Below, piece by piece: positions 6,909-13,201 of a stretch of 29,574 nucleotides of DNA (the stretch's first letter is position 1; each line of letters starts with the position of its first letter). The notes under the pieces were generated by a model. The model ran no database searches and had not been told where the DNA came from. It saw only the letters and a list, made by a program, of their open reading frames with translations. This DNA is from a virus: the IMG/VR virus record IMGVR_UViG_3300020162_000336, positions 1 through 29,574 of that record, one strand, 5' to 3'. The position numbers and the translations under genes are program-made.

Positions 6909-7712
6909 ATGGCACAAGGAACAACAAGGGGAGTACCCATAGATATAGATCCACTATTAGCTGCAGATAGTGATCTTTTAGTACCTTCACAGAAGGCTGC
7001 AAAGTCATATATCGATAATGGTCTTAGTAATAAACAAAATGCTTTAGGTTTTACTCCTGAAAATGTAGCTAATAAAGAGAATACAACTTTAGATACATCA
7101 ACGACTAAATATCCAACTAATAGACTAACTAAAGAATATGCTGATGCAAAGGTAGCAGATAGTATTACAAATGGAGTTACAACCATTGCTCCAAGTCAAA
7201 ACGCAGTATTTGATGCATTAGCTTTAAAACAAAATGCTTTAGGATACACACCTTATCGATATGTAAACGCAACTAGAGCTACATATTTAGCAAGCGTTAT
7301 AGGTGTTGCAGAATATACTGTTGCTCAGACAACTATTCTTGGTAGCACGTTCAGTACCACTGATGTAATGAAAATGATTACAAGATTTAGTAAGCCCTCA
7401 GGAGCAGGAAGTGTAACTTTAAGAGTTAAAATTAATACAACAAATACATTAGTTGGAGCAACACAAATAGCTTTGTTGACTTTAGCAGCAGCAAACACCA
7501 CGTCCTTGTTAACTAGAACTTTTAATTTAAGTGGAGGTAATTTATATGGATACAATTTTGCATCATCATTAGCTCTTGACCTTATAGCTACAAACACAGT
7601 TGGATCTTCTACTGCTTATACAACTACAAGTGATTTATATGTATTTTTTACCGTACAAATTGCAAATGCCGCAGACTCTATAACATTTGAATTAGCAAAC
7701 ATTACAAATTAG
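6909..7712 (+). CDS. Tail fibre protein with coiled-coil shaft motifs
   Basis: 267 aa. The N-terminus TTRGVPIDID...DSDLLVPSQKAAKSYID echoes the anchor of the 3987 fibre. The phrases KQNALGFTPENVANKENTT and LKQNALGYTP, with NGVTTIAPSQNAVFDALALK between them, are standard phage fibre-shaft units. At the DNA level the 17-mer AAACAAAATGCTTTAGG occurs twice (7032-7048 and 7227-7243). The C-terminal half (about residues 120-267) is a beta-rich tip without recognisable family features. It probably forms a receptor-binding fibre with the preceding proteins. Confidence 0.75.
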   Translation: MAQGTTRGVPIDIDPLLAADSDLLVPSQKAAKSYIDNGLSNKQNALGFTPENVANKENTTLDTSTTKYPTNRLTKEYADAKVADSITNGVTTIAPSQNAVFDALALKQNALGYTPYRYVNATRATYLASVIGVAEYTVAQTTILGSTFSTTDVMKMITRFSKPSGAGSVTLRVKINTTNTLVGATQIALLTLAAANTTSLLTRTFNLSGGNLYGYNFASSLALDLIATNTVGSSTAYTTTSDLYVFFTVQIANAADSITFELANITN

Positions 7713-7713
7713 A

Positions 7714-8151
7714 ATGAAGACAATAATTAATAAATTATCAGGAAAAGTATTATTTGCAATTGAAAATTGGACAGATACAGAAACGGTGATTGGTATAGAC
7801 GAAATATTAATAGAGAATTTTGTAATTCCTTATTTCAATCAATCAACCCGAGTATTTTATGAGGGCGCAACGCAACAAGAAATTGATGAAGCTAATAAAC
7901 TTATTGTTTCTGATGAAGTACAACTTTGGAGAATTAGAACTATTTTAAATTTAATGAATTTAGTACCTACTATTGAAAGTGCTTTAGACCAATTAGAAGA
8001 ACCAACACAAACTGCTGCTAAAAATGTTTGGAACTATGGCACAACAGTAGAGAGATATAGCCAAACTGTTTTATTTATTCAATCTGTTTTAGGATTAACA
8101 GATGCACAAACTGATGATATATTTATACAAGCACAAAATATAACATTATGA
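7714..8151 (+). CDS. Small protein after the fibre genes, possible fibre-assembly factor
   Basis: 145 aa. It starts 1 base after the fibre stop. An N-terminal beta-rich part (about 1-60) is followed by a helical half with WRIRTILNLMNLVPTIESAL, VWNYGTTVERYSQTVLFI and a final LGLTDAQTDDIFIQA. This helical pattern is common in small proteins encoded directly after tail fibres in many phages. Such proteins often act as assembly factors, but I cannot place it in a named family. Its stop overlaps the next start (ATGA), linking it to the lysis cassette. Confidence 0.55.
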   Translation: MKTIINKLSGKVLFAIENWTDTETVIGIDEILIENFVIPYFNQSTRVFYEGATQQEIDEANKLIVSDEVQLWRIRTILNLMNLVPTIESALDQLEEPTQTAAKNVWNYGTTVERYSQTVLFIQSVLGLTDAQTDDIFIQAQNITL

Positions 8152-8492
8152 AATTAAGGGACAGCTTTCACATTTTTATTGGGTTTGCAATTATGTATTT
8201 AATTGGCAGCGTTACAGATTTCGCAGAATTTACACTTGACGGAAAAATTATAGGAGTTCCTATAGCATCCGCATTTATAGGTGCGATGATAGGATTCTTT
8301 TGGGAGTGGGCTCAGGCGGTAATTATAAAGTCTTACTTTGACGTTATGGATATAGTAAGGACAGGTGTTGGCACATTTGCGGGTGGGTTATTTAGTTTAT
8401 GGTTTCCAGATATAAAGTGGTTAATGATTAGCACTTGTGTTATATCAACGCTTTTAGTATTAAACGATTTAAAATATTTTTTAAAAAAATGA
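8148..8492 (+). CDS. Multi-pass membrane protein at head of lysis cassette
   Basis: 114 aa with hydrophobic segments at about 8-21, 33-52, 70-85 and 92-107, so three or four membrane passes. A conserved-looking GFFWEWAQ stretch (49-56) and DIVRTGVGTFAGG (68-80) sit between them. It is the first of four overlapping genes that lead into the endolysin, which suggests a holin or a holin-modulating role. The frame ends in A-AAA-AAA-TGA, a classic slippery sequence directly at the stop and at the next gene's ATG (see findings). Confidence 0.6.
   Translation: MKLRDSFHIFIGFAIMYLIGSVTDFAEFTLDGKIIGVPIASAFIGAMIGFFWEWAQAVIIKSYFDVMDIVRTGVGTFAGGLFSLWFPDIKWLMISTCVISTLLVLNDLKYFLKK
8483..8489 (+). promoter_or_regulatory. 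Candidate -1 frameshift slippery heptamer
   Basis: In the frame of the gene starting at 8148, the last codons read TTA AAA AAA TGA, so 8483-8489 is an in-frame A AAA AAA heptamer right before the stop. A -1 slip would place the ribosome on ATG AGT of the next gene. No stimulatory structure was identified. Confidence 0.35.
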
Positions 8493-8695
8493 GTAGAAAA
8501 AATTTAGACGCATTAATAAATAAATGGATAAGTAGAAAATTATTTGTTTTTTTAGTAGCTAGTGGTTTATTAATGTTTGCAGATCTAGAGTCATCCGACT
8601 GGGCGTTAATCGCGATAACATATTTAAGCAGCCAAACAATATTAGACTCTGTTATGGTATATTCTAAAATGAAAAACAATAATAGTAATGAATAA
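8489..8695 (+). CDS. Small two-pass membrane protein, holin candidate
   Basis: 68 aa from the ATG at 8489, which overlaps the previous stop as ATGA. The frame is open further upstream, but this start makes better sense because it avoids a long overlap. After a basic N-terminus (MSRKNLDALINKWISRK) come two hydrophobic helices, about 18-34 and 39-60, joined by a short acidic turn (DLESSD), and a polar KMKNNNSNE tail. Size, two helices and position before the endolysin fit a class II-type holin. The call is from topology, not from family identity. Confidence 0.6.
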   Translation: MSRKNLDALINKWISRKLFVFLVASGLLMFADLESSDWALIAITYLSSQTILDSVMVYSKMKNNNSNE

Positions 8696-8873
8696 CGTGC
8701 ACGACATAAGACTTCTAGTTGTAAACGGTTTTTTAATTAGTTTTACTTTTTCAAATGTGGAATTAGGGCTAAAGATATTGTCTTTATTGCTAGCAATCGG
8801 ATATACTGCAAGACGATGGTGGTTAATGGAAAAAAATAAAAAAAATGATAACACAGGAACAACTGATAACTAA
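8688..8873 (+). CDS. Small membrane protein in lysis cassette
   Basis: 61 aa. It overlaps the previous gene by 8 bases and the endolysin by 29. Hydrophobic segments lie at about 9-22 ([14 protein letters not shown]) and 26-41 ([16 protein letters not shown]), followed by RRWW and a hydrophilic Lys/Asn tail. Two short passes with a basic cytoplasmic end could make a second holin, an antiholin or an accessory lysis protein. No family is recognised. Overlap on both sides implies tightly coupled translation. Confidence 0.55.
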   Translation: MNNVHDIRLLVVNGFLISFTFSNVELGLKILSLLLAIGYTARRWWLMEKNKKNDNTGTTDN

Positions 8874-9303
8874 ATACGGAATACCAAACGAGAGTGGTAA
8901 AGGATATATTGTACCAATAACTTTACCATATCCAATGTACTATGACGGCAAAAAGGTAACTAAAATACGTTGTCATAAATTGGTCGCTGATAAACTATTA
9001 GCAATCTTTAATGATATATTAGAATTTTATGGGCAAGACGCCATTAGTGATTTAAAGATTGACGATTATGGTGGATGTTTTAATTATCGTTTAATGCGAG
9101 GCGGAACTAAATTAAGTGTGCATAGTTGGGGTTGTGCTATTGACTTAAACCCAAGTAGGAATTTATTAAAAGAAACGTCCAAGACCGCAAGATTTGCTCG
9201 TATGGAGTACAAACCAATGATTGATATATTTTACAAGCATGGTTTTGAAAGTCTAGGCAGAGAGAAGAATTACGATTGGATGCATTTTCAAGTTAAAGAT
9301 TAA
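8845..9303 (+). CDS. Endolysin, M15-family peptidase (D-Ala-D-Ala carboxypeptidase fold)
   Basis: 152 aa, a single catalytic domain. [13 protein letters not shown] gives the zinc ligands H93 and D100. DWMHFQV near the C-terminus gives D144 as likely catalytic acid and H147 as the third zinc ligand, and R82 sits where substrate-binding arginines lie in this family. This is the M15_4/VanY-like arrangement used by many phage endopeptidases that cut peptidoglycan cross-links. There is no signal peptide, so export depends on a holin from the preceding genes. The protein is close to the usual length for such minimal endolysins and has no separate wall-binding domain. Confidence 0.85.
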   Translation: MITQEQLITKYGIPNESGKGYIVPITLPYPMYYDGKKVTKIRCHKLVADKLLAIFNDILEFYGQDAISDLKIDDYGGCFNYRLMRGGTKLSVHSWGCAIDLNPSRNLLKETSKTARFARMEYKPMIDIFYKHGFESLGREKNYDWMHFQVKD

Positions 9304-9312
9304 ATTTAAAAA

Positions 9313-9804
9313 ATGAAAAAAATATTATTTATTTTAGTTAGCATTGTATTTATATCTTGTTCTTCAAGAAAAGTATTGGTTGATAAAACTGATATAAAGA
9401 AAGATAGCATTGCAGAAACAAAAGTAGTAGTTACAAAAATAGATACTGTAAACAAAACAGACTCTACAAAAGTAATTATAAATACTGATAGTAGTGAAAT
9501 TGTTATCACACCTATAGATTCAAGTAAAACAATTATAGTTGACGGCAAGAGTTATAAAAACGTAGTTTTAAAGATTAAAAAAAATAAATCTAATACATTA
9601 TATACAAATAACAAAAAGGAAGTTAATATTAAGCGTATTGACTCCGCAACAGTGTCCACAGTAAAAACAAAAGAACACCAAGTTGAAAAAACAAAAATAA
9701 TTGATAAAGAACAAAATTATTGGAGTTTATTTTGGTGGATATTATTAATATTAATTATATATTTATTATGGCGAAACAAACCGCGGTTGTTAAACGTATT
9801 GTAA
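9313..9804 (+). CDS. Lipoprotein with C-terminal membrane anchor, unimolecular spanin candidate
   Basis: 163 aa. A lipoprotein signal (KKILFILVSIVFIS followed by Cys16) would attach the mature N-terminus to the outer membrane. Residues 17-135 are polar, rich in Thr, Asp, Lys and Val, and predicted beta-like. Residues 137-153 (WSLFWWILLILIIYLLW) form a single inner-membrane helix, followed by a basic cytoplasmic RNKPR. A protein tethered to both membranes directly after an endolysin is the defining topology of a u-spanin such as T1 gp11, which fuses the membranes at lysis. The next small gene starts inside its end. Confidence 0.75.
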   Translation: MKKILFILVSIVFISCSSRKVLVDKTDIKKDSIAETKVVVTKIDTVNKTDSTKVIINTDSSEIVITPIDSSKTIIVDGKSYKNVVLKIKKNKSNTLYTNNKKEVNIKRIDSATVSTVKTKEHQVEKTKIIDKEQNYWSLFWWILLILIIYLLWRNKPRLLNVL

Positions 9805-9899
9805 AAAATATTGCAAGACCGGGCATTCATGCTAAATCCAAAACATCTAATTTAAAAACATCTAAAAATTATAAAAAATTATCTAGAGGACAAGGATAG
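9768..9899 (+). CDS. 43-aa basic RPGIHAKSK protein
   Basis: The frame starts inside the end of the spanin gene and reads MAKQTAVVKRIVKNIARPG, then IHAKSKTSNLKTSKNYKKL, ending SRGQG before TAG. The core RPG-[IV]-HAKSKTS-x-LK-x-SKNY is a pattern I recognise from small proteins of many Bacteroidetes phages, including crAss-like ones. It is strongly basic with no membrane segment. Its function is unknown. The motif and correct spacing make it a real gene despite its size, and it accounts for most of the gap before groEL. Confidence 0.75.
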   Translation: MAKQTAVVKRIVKNIARPGIHAKSKTSNLKTSKNYKKLSRGQG

Positions 9900-9920
9900 G
9901 TAAAAAAAAATAAAAACAGG

Positions 9921-9939
9921 TGATATATAAGTTATATCA
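9921..9939. promoter_or_regulatory. Perfect dyad upstream of groEL
   Basis: TGATATA (9921-9927) and TATATCA (9933-9939) form a 7-base perfect inverted repeat around TAAGT, ending 18 bases before the groEL ATG. It could be an operator or a small 5' hairpin. It does not match the CIRCE element that controls many bacterial groE operons. Confidence 0.4.
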
Positions 9940-9957
9940 ATTTAATCAAATAAAATT

Positions 9958-11502
9958 ATGTCAGACGCTATAGTCAAAAACTTAAGTTTCGGGAAAGAAG
10001 CCAGCGATAAAGTATTTGCTGGAATAGAGAAACTAGCCAAAGCGGTTAGTTCTACATTAGGGGCAAGTGGTAAATGTGTTCTTTTAGAAGATACAACCGG
10101 CAGACCTATAATTACAAAAGATGGTGTAACAGTTGCGGATTCTATTATATTGTTAGATCCTGTAGAAAATATGGGAGCTACATTATTAAAAGAAGCAGCA
10201 AGAAAAACCGTTAGAGAAGCAGGGGATGGAACAACAACAGCAACAGTATTAGCTCACGCTATTTTAAAGAATGCTTACAAAGTTGAAAATCCAAACGAAA
10301 GAAAAATAAAAGAGGGTATAAACTCAGCGGTAGATAAAGTAATAGATTATCTAGAAAAGATAAGTATAACTGTTGATGATAATATGTTGGATCAAATTGC
10401 GACTATATCAACTAATAATGATCCTGAATTAGGCAAGTTAGTTGGAGACGCATTTAGATCTGTTGGAAATACAGGAGTTGTAATGATGGAAACATCATCT
10501 AATCCTGAATGCAGTTTAGAATTGGTTGAAGGTATTCAATGTGATATGGGATTAAAGAACATGCATTTTGTAACTAATCAAAAAAACAAAACCGCCGAAC
10601 TAGATAATCCATTAGTATTATTAGTTGAATCACCAATAGATAACATAAGACAAATACAATCAATATTAGAATATGTTATAAAGAATAACAAATCATTACT
10701 TATAATTGGGGATATGGAAGCAATGCCATTATCTACATTAGCAATGAATAAGTTAAAAGGTAACATAAAAATAAATGTTATTGATGCTCCTACATTTGGA
10801 GTGAATAGAAAAGAAATATTTGATGATTTAGCATTGCTTACAGGAGCAACCGTAATCAATGAAGATCTTGGCGATGATCTAGATTTAATACAGCCAGAAT
10901 TACTTGGTACTTGCGTTAAAAGTATCACTAGTCAAGAAGAGACAATATTACATATAAGCGAAACTCCTGAGAGAGTATTGGAAATAATAGACGATATTAA
11001 AAAATCTTTATTAGAAAATCCTACGGCGACAAAAGTAATAAAGTTAGAAAAAAGATTAGCAAGATTGACAGGTAGAATTGCTTTAGTTAAAGTCGGGGCT
11101 AATTCAGAGATAGAGTTAAAAGAAAAAGCAGATAGAATTGAAGATGCTATTTGCGCAACCAAGGCAGCGATTAAAGAAGGTATTGTGCCAGGAGGAGGAA
11201 TTGCTTTATTAAATGCTTCTCATAACATAGATACCTTCTCACTTGGTGAAGAAATATTATTAGATTCTATTAGAGCTCCATTTAATACTATATTAGATAA
11301 TGCGGGTATAGAAAATGCTCCTTTAGAAACAATATCAAAAGTAGGGTACGGTTTAAATGTTGTAACAGGTAAAACTGTTAATATGATTGAAGTCGGAATA
11401 ATTGATCCATTACTTGTTACTAAAAGTGCATTAAGAAATGCGGCATCTGTAGCAACAACTATATTATCAACTGATTGTGTAATTAATAATTTACGCGCAT
11501 AA
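9958..11502 (+). CDS. groL: Phage chaperonin GroEL (Hsp60)
   Basis: 514 aa. All core motifs of the ATPase are present: TLGASGKCVLL (33-43), TKDGVTVA with D55, EAGDGTTTATVLA with D90, and RIEDAICATKAA with D396 before PGGG (411-414). The C-terminal end (GIIDPLLVTKSALRNAASV) is also typical. The apical domain differs: the E. coli YLSPYF substrate/GroES-binding patch is replaced by GLKNMHF. The Gly-Gly-Met tail is missing, so the protein stops right after the last equatorial helix. It is shorter than the 548-aa E. coli protein mainly for that reason. The gene precedes groES, the reverse of the usual bacterial order, and overlaps it by one base. Confidence 0.95.
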   Translation: MSDAIVKNLSFGKEASDKVFAGIEKLAKAVSSTLGASGKCVLLEDTTGRPIITKDGVTVADSIILLDPVENMGATLLKEAARKTVREAGDGTTTATVLAHAILKNAYKVENPNERKIKEGINSAVDKVIDYLEKISITVDDNMLDQIATISTNNDPELGKLVGDAFRSVGNTGVVMMETSSNPECSLELVEGIQCDMGLKNMHFVTNQKNKTAELDNPLVLLVESPIDNIRQIQSILEYVIKNNKSLLIIGDMEAMPLSTLAMNKLKGNIKINVIDAPTFGVNRKEIFDDLALLTGATVINEDLGDDLDLIQPELLGTCVKSITSQEETILHISETPERVLEIIDDIKKSLLENPTATKVIKLEKRLARLTGRIALVKVGANSEIELKEKADRIEDAICATKAAIKEGIVPGGGIALLNASHNIDTFSLGEEILLDSIRAPFNTILDNAGIENAPLETISKVGYGLNVVTGKTVNMIEVGIIDPLLVTKSALRNAASVATTILSTDCVINNLRA

Positions 11503-11762
11503 TGAAAGCAGTTGGTAAAAGATTAATTATAGAAAAAGTAAAAGAAGGTACTACAGAAACAAAGGGAGGCCTTCTATTAGCTGAAAATCACAGAGAAGAT
11601 ATTAGATATATAGAAGCCAAAGTTATTAGTGTTGGCGATGAGGTAGTAGGCGTTAAAGAAGGTGATAGTATATTTTATGACAGACATAATGGTCATAAGA
11701 TAGAACCCGGGAAAGAAACTTATTACGTTATACGGTTAGACGATGTTGTAGTTGTATTATGA
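11502..11762 (+). CDS. groS: Co-chaperonin GroES
   Basis: 86 aa, starting in TAATG with groEL. KAVGKRLIIEKV opens the fold. A mobile loop (about 14-30) contains GGLLLAEN in place of the usual GGIVL tripeptide that grips GroEL. KVISVGDEV, VKEGDSIFYDR and the final YVIRLDDVVVVL complete the beta barrel. It is about ten residues shorter than E. coli GroES. Adjacent and translationally coupled to groEL, it presumably caps that ring, and the loop may be tuned to the phage's divergent apical domain. The next gene starts in its stop codon (ATGA). Confidence 0.9.
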   Translation: MKAVGKRLIIEKVKEGTTETKGGLLLAENHREDIRYIEAKVISVGDEVVGVKEGDSIFYDRHNGHKIEPGKETYYVIRLDDVVVVL

Positions 11763-12220
11763 GTCGTTTAGAACCTTCAGATATTAGAGACATAGGGTTA
11801 TTAAAACACTATAGAATAATACGTAGATGGGCTTGCAGGAATAATGATTTGACAGACGCGGATTTAGAATTACTAATCTATTTTGATTGTATGGAATTTT
11901 TTACCAAACAAGATTATAAAATAGGTACTTATGCTTACAGTTGGGACAATAAACGCTGGAACAATTTATTAAAAGAAGGGTGGATAGTGGTTTGGAGAAA
12001 TAGAAACCATACAACCCAAAAATACAATATATATAAAGTTTCATTTAAGTGTAAACAACTAATAAGTAGAATGTACCGTATAATGCTTGGTAAAGAAGAT
12101 CTGCCAACAAGCCATAGAAATATTATAATGAGTGGTAAAACTCATATGGACAAGCTTAGAATAACCGCTATAGAAAACGTAAATAAAGATAAAACAAGAA
12201 CACACTATGAAGATGATTAA
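11759..12220 (+). CDS. Conserved phage protein with winged-helix-like segment
   Basis: 153 aa, overlapping the groES stop. The run RRWACRNNDLTDADLELLIY, then KIGTYAYSWDNKRWNNLLKEGW, IVVWRNRN and KYNIYKVSFKCKQLISRMY, resembles a MarR-like winged helix: helices followed by a beta wing (GWIVVWRNR), then a dimerisation-type helix. I recognise this combination from other Bacteroidetes phage genomes, where it is conserved but not characterised. The C-terminal 40 residues are basic and polar. It may be a DNA-binding regulator or a virion protein with a wHTH fold. The assignment is by pattern only. Confidence 0.6.
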   Translation: MSRLEPSDIRDIGLLKHYRIIRRWACRNNDLTDADLELLIYFDCMEFFTKQDYKIGTYAYSWDNKRWNNLLKEGWIVVWRNRNHTTQKYNIYKVSFKCKQLISRMYRIMLGKEDLPTSHRNIIMSGKTHMDKLRITAIENVNKDKTRTHYEDD

Positions 12221-12431
12221 TCAAACACCTATAAATCCAAAGGGGTTTACAAATATGAATAATATACAGGGGATGTATGGCGCGCAAGTTCCAAACACAT
12301 TTACTAGGGATGTTAATAATCCTTATGATCCAACAAGCGCATTAGCGACTAATCCAGGGGTATCTCCAACACCACCACCAACTGATGTTGAAACACCTAT
12401 TGTTCCACCTTATGATATAAACAACTATTAA
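12207..12431 (+). CDS. Small Pro/Asn-rich protein
   Basis: 74 aa. It overlaps the previous gene by 14 bases if it starts at 12207, or 8 bases from the second Met at 12213. It begins with NQTPINPKGF, a form of the shared [N/Q]-[S/T]-P-hydrophobic motif. It then has a Gly/Met/Asn segment (NNIQGMYGAQVPN) and a Pro-rich tail (SPTPPPTDVETPIVPPY). It is predicted to be disordered and has no known family. Small virion-associated tail or linker protein is a guess from context. Confidence 0.55.
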   Translation: MKMINQTPINPKGFTNMNNIQGMYGAQVPNTFTRDVNNPYDPTSALATNPGVSPTPPPTDVETPIVPPYDINNY

Positions 12432-12433
12432 TT

Positions 12434-12652
12434 ATGAATTTAAACGCAAAAAAACATCCAATGACAGTTCTCGATAGAGAGGCTAAATTATCTGGGGTTG
12501 GAGCCAATGCGGTATGGGCTGGTCCATTTGACACAACCTCATTCCCAAAAGGTAAAGGATCAAGTTCAGGCAAAGATGGTATTGTATTCAATAACGTTAA
12601 ACCTGTTTGTGATCCAAGAGCAATTACACAACGAGCTAAAGGAAGATACTAA
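12434..12652 (+). CDS. Small hypothetical protein
   Basis: 72 aa, 2 bases after the previous stop. It contains HPMTVLDREAKLSGVGANAVW, a Ser/Gly/Lys-rich turn (PKGKGSSSGKDG) and a C-terminal VKPVCDPRAITQRAKGRY. It is basic, with no membrane helix or signal. I do not recognise the family. The tight fit between coupled neighbours and clean start support a real gene. Confidence 0.55.
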   Translation: MNLNAKKHPMTVLDREAKLSGVGANAVWAGPFDTTSFPKGKGSSSGKDGIVFNNVKPVCDPRAITQRAKGRY

Positions 12653-12653
12653 T

Positions 12654-12800
12654 ATGAAAAAGAAAGTTATATCTGAGTATGGAGGAAAAGAAAAGTATCC
12701 TTCAAAAGCCGCTAAAGCAAAGCACGAAAAAAAAGAAACCAAATCTTTTGAAAAGAAGGAAGCAAAAAAAATGCCTCCTACAAAAATGAAAAAATGTTAG
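12654..12800 (+). CDS. 48-aa Lys-rich protein ending KMKKC
   Basis: Starts at 12654, one base after the previous stop. The frame is open to 12498, but that would overlap the 12434 gene almost fully. About two fifths of the residues are Lys. The sequence begins MKKKVISEYGGKEKYPSKAA, has charged KEKKETKSFEKKEAKK and ends MPPTKMKKC. The Cys-terminal ending recalls the last residues of the 1227-1733 product. It may be a DNA-condensing or virion-cargo protein, inferred from composition only. Confidence 0.6.
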   Translation: MKKKVISEYGGKEKYPSKAAKAKHEKKETKSFEKKEAKKMPPTKMKKC

Positions 12801-12851
12801 TTATTAACATTCTTTATATATAAACAATAACCAAAACTAAAACTAAAAACA

Positions 12852-13139
12852 ATGTTCAAATTTATCTCAATCGCTACAACTGTAGCAGGTGCGCAACCAA
12901 TTCTTTTTAATGTAGCAAATATTACTGCAGTATCTTGGCTTAGTACAACTACTTTTGCTATTTATACGGGAGAAGTATTTTATACTTTTGTAACAAGCAC
13001 TGCTGGAGCTTCCAGTACTGTTGCCGCTGTAAACGCTGCTATTTTTGCACAAGGGCCAACATTAGCTCCTGTTGCAATACCTGCAGGCGTTACTATTGGT
13101 GCTTTGCCAACTGTACAACCTGTAGTTGTGCCAGCATAA
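12852..13139 (+). CDS. 95-aa beta-rich protein, possible abundant capsid-associated protein
   Basis: Preceded by an A-rich leader with no Shine-Dalgarno sequence and followed by a strong hairpin (13147-13184), so it can be made from its own short transcript. The sequence is uncharged and beta-like: FKFISIATTVAGAQPILFNV, NITAVSWLSTTTFAIYT, TAGASSTVAAVNAAIFAQ and a Val/Pro-rich end. Proteins of this pattern (short N-terminal strand, VENI/NITAV strand, TVAAVNAAI helix) occur in several phage structural clusters. A decoration-type virion protein is likely but unproven. Confidence 0.55.
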   Translation: MFKFISIATTVAGAQPILFNVANITAVSWLSTTTFAIYTGEVFYTFVTSTAGASSTVAAVNAAIFAQGPTLAPVAIPAGVTIGALPTVQPVVVPA

Positions 13140-13146
13140 TATTAAT

Positions 13147-13184
13147 TTAAATTCCCTATAGATATACTTTTATAGGGAATTTAA
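13147..13184 (+). terminator. Hairpin terminator after the 95-aa protein gene
   Basis: AAATTCCCTATA (13149-13160) and TATAGGGAATTT (13171-13182) are exact inverted copies around a GATATACTTT loop. Two further T-A pairs extend the stem to 14. An AT-rich tract follows, without a pure T run. It lies 8 bases past the stop and could work in both directions. Confidence 0.65.
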
Positions 13185-13201
13185 TAATATTTATTATTTA
13201 T

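Noticed and set aside
3987-7712. Diversity-generating retroelement acting on the fibre genes
   Set aside because: No reverse transcriptase or template repeat is present in the window. The internal repeats encode normal shaft motifs.
8435-8488. Upstream start for the two-pass membrane protein
   Set aside because: It would overlap the previous gene by 58 bases and add a poor N-terminus. The ATG at 8489 forms the ATGA overlap common in this phage. The open upstream frame is kept only as support for the frameshift idea.
9900-9957. CIRCE-type heat-shock operator before groEL
   Set aside because: The dyad there is TGATATA/TATATCA, which does not match TTAGCACTC-N9-GAGTGCTAA.
12498-12653. Longer N-terminal extension of the 12654 gene
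   Set aside because: It would overlap the 12434-12652 gene for most of its length in another frame. The ATG at 12654 immediately follows that gene's stop and gives a compact Lys-rich protein.
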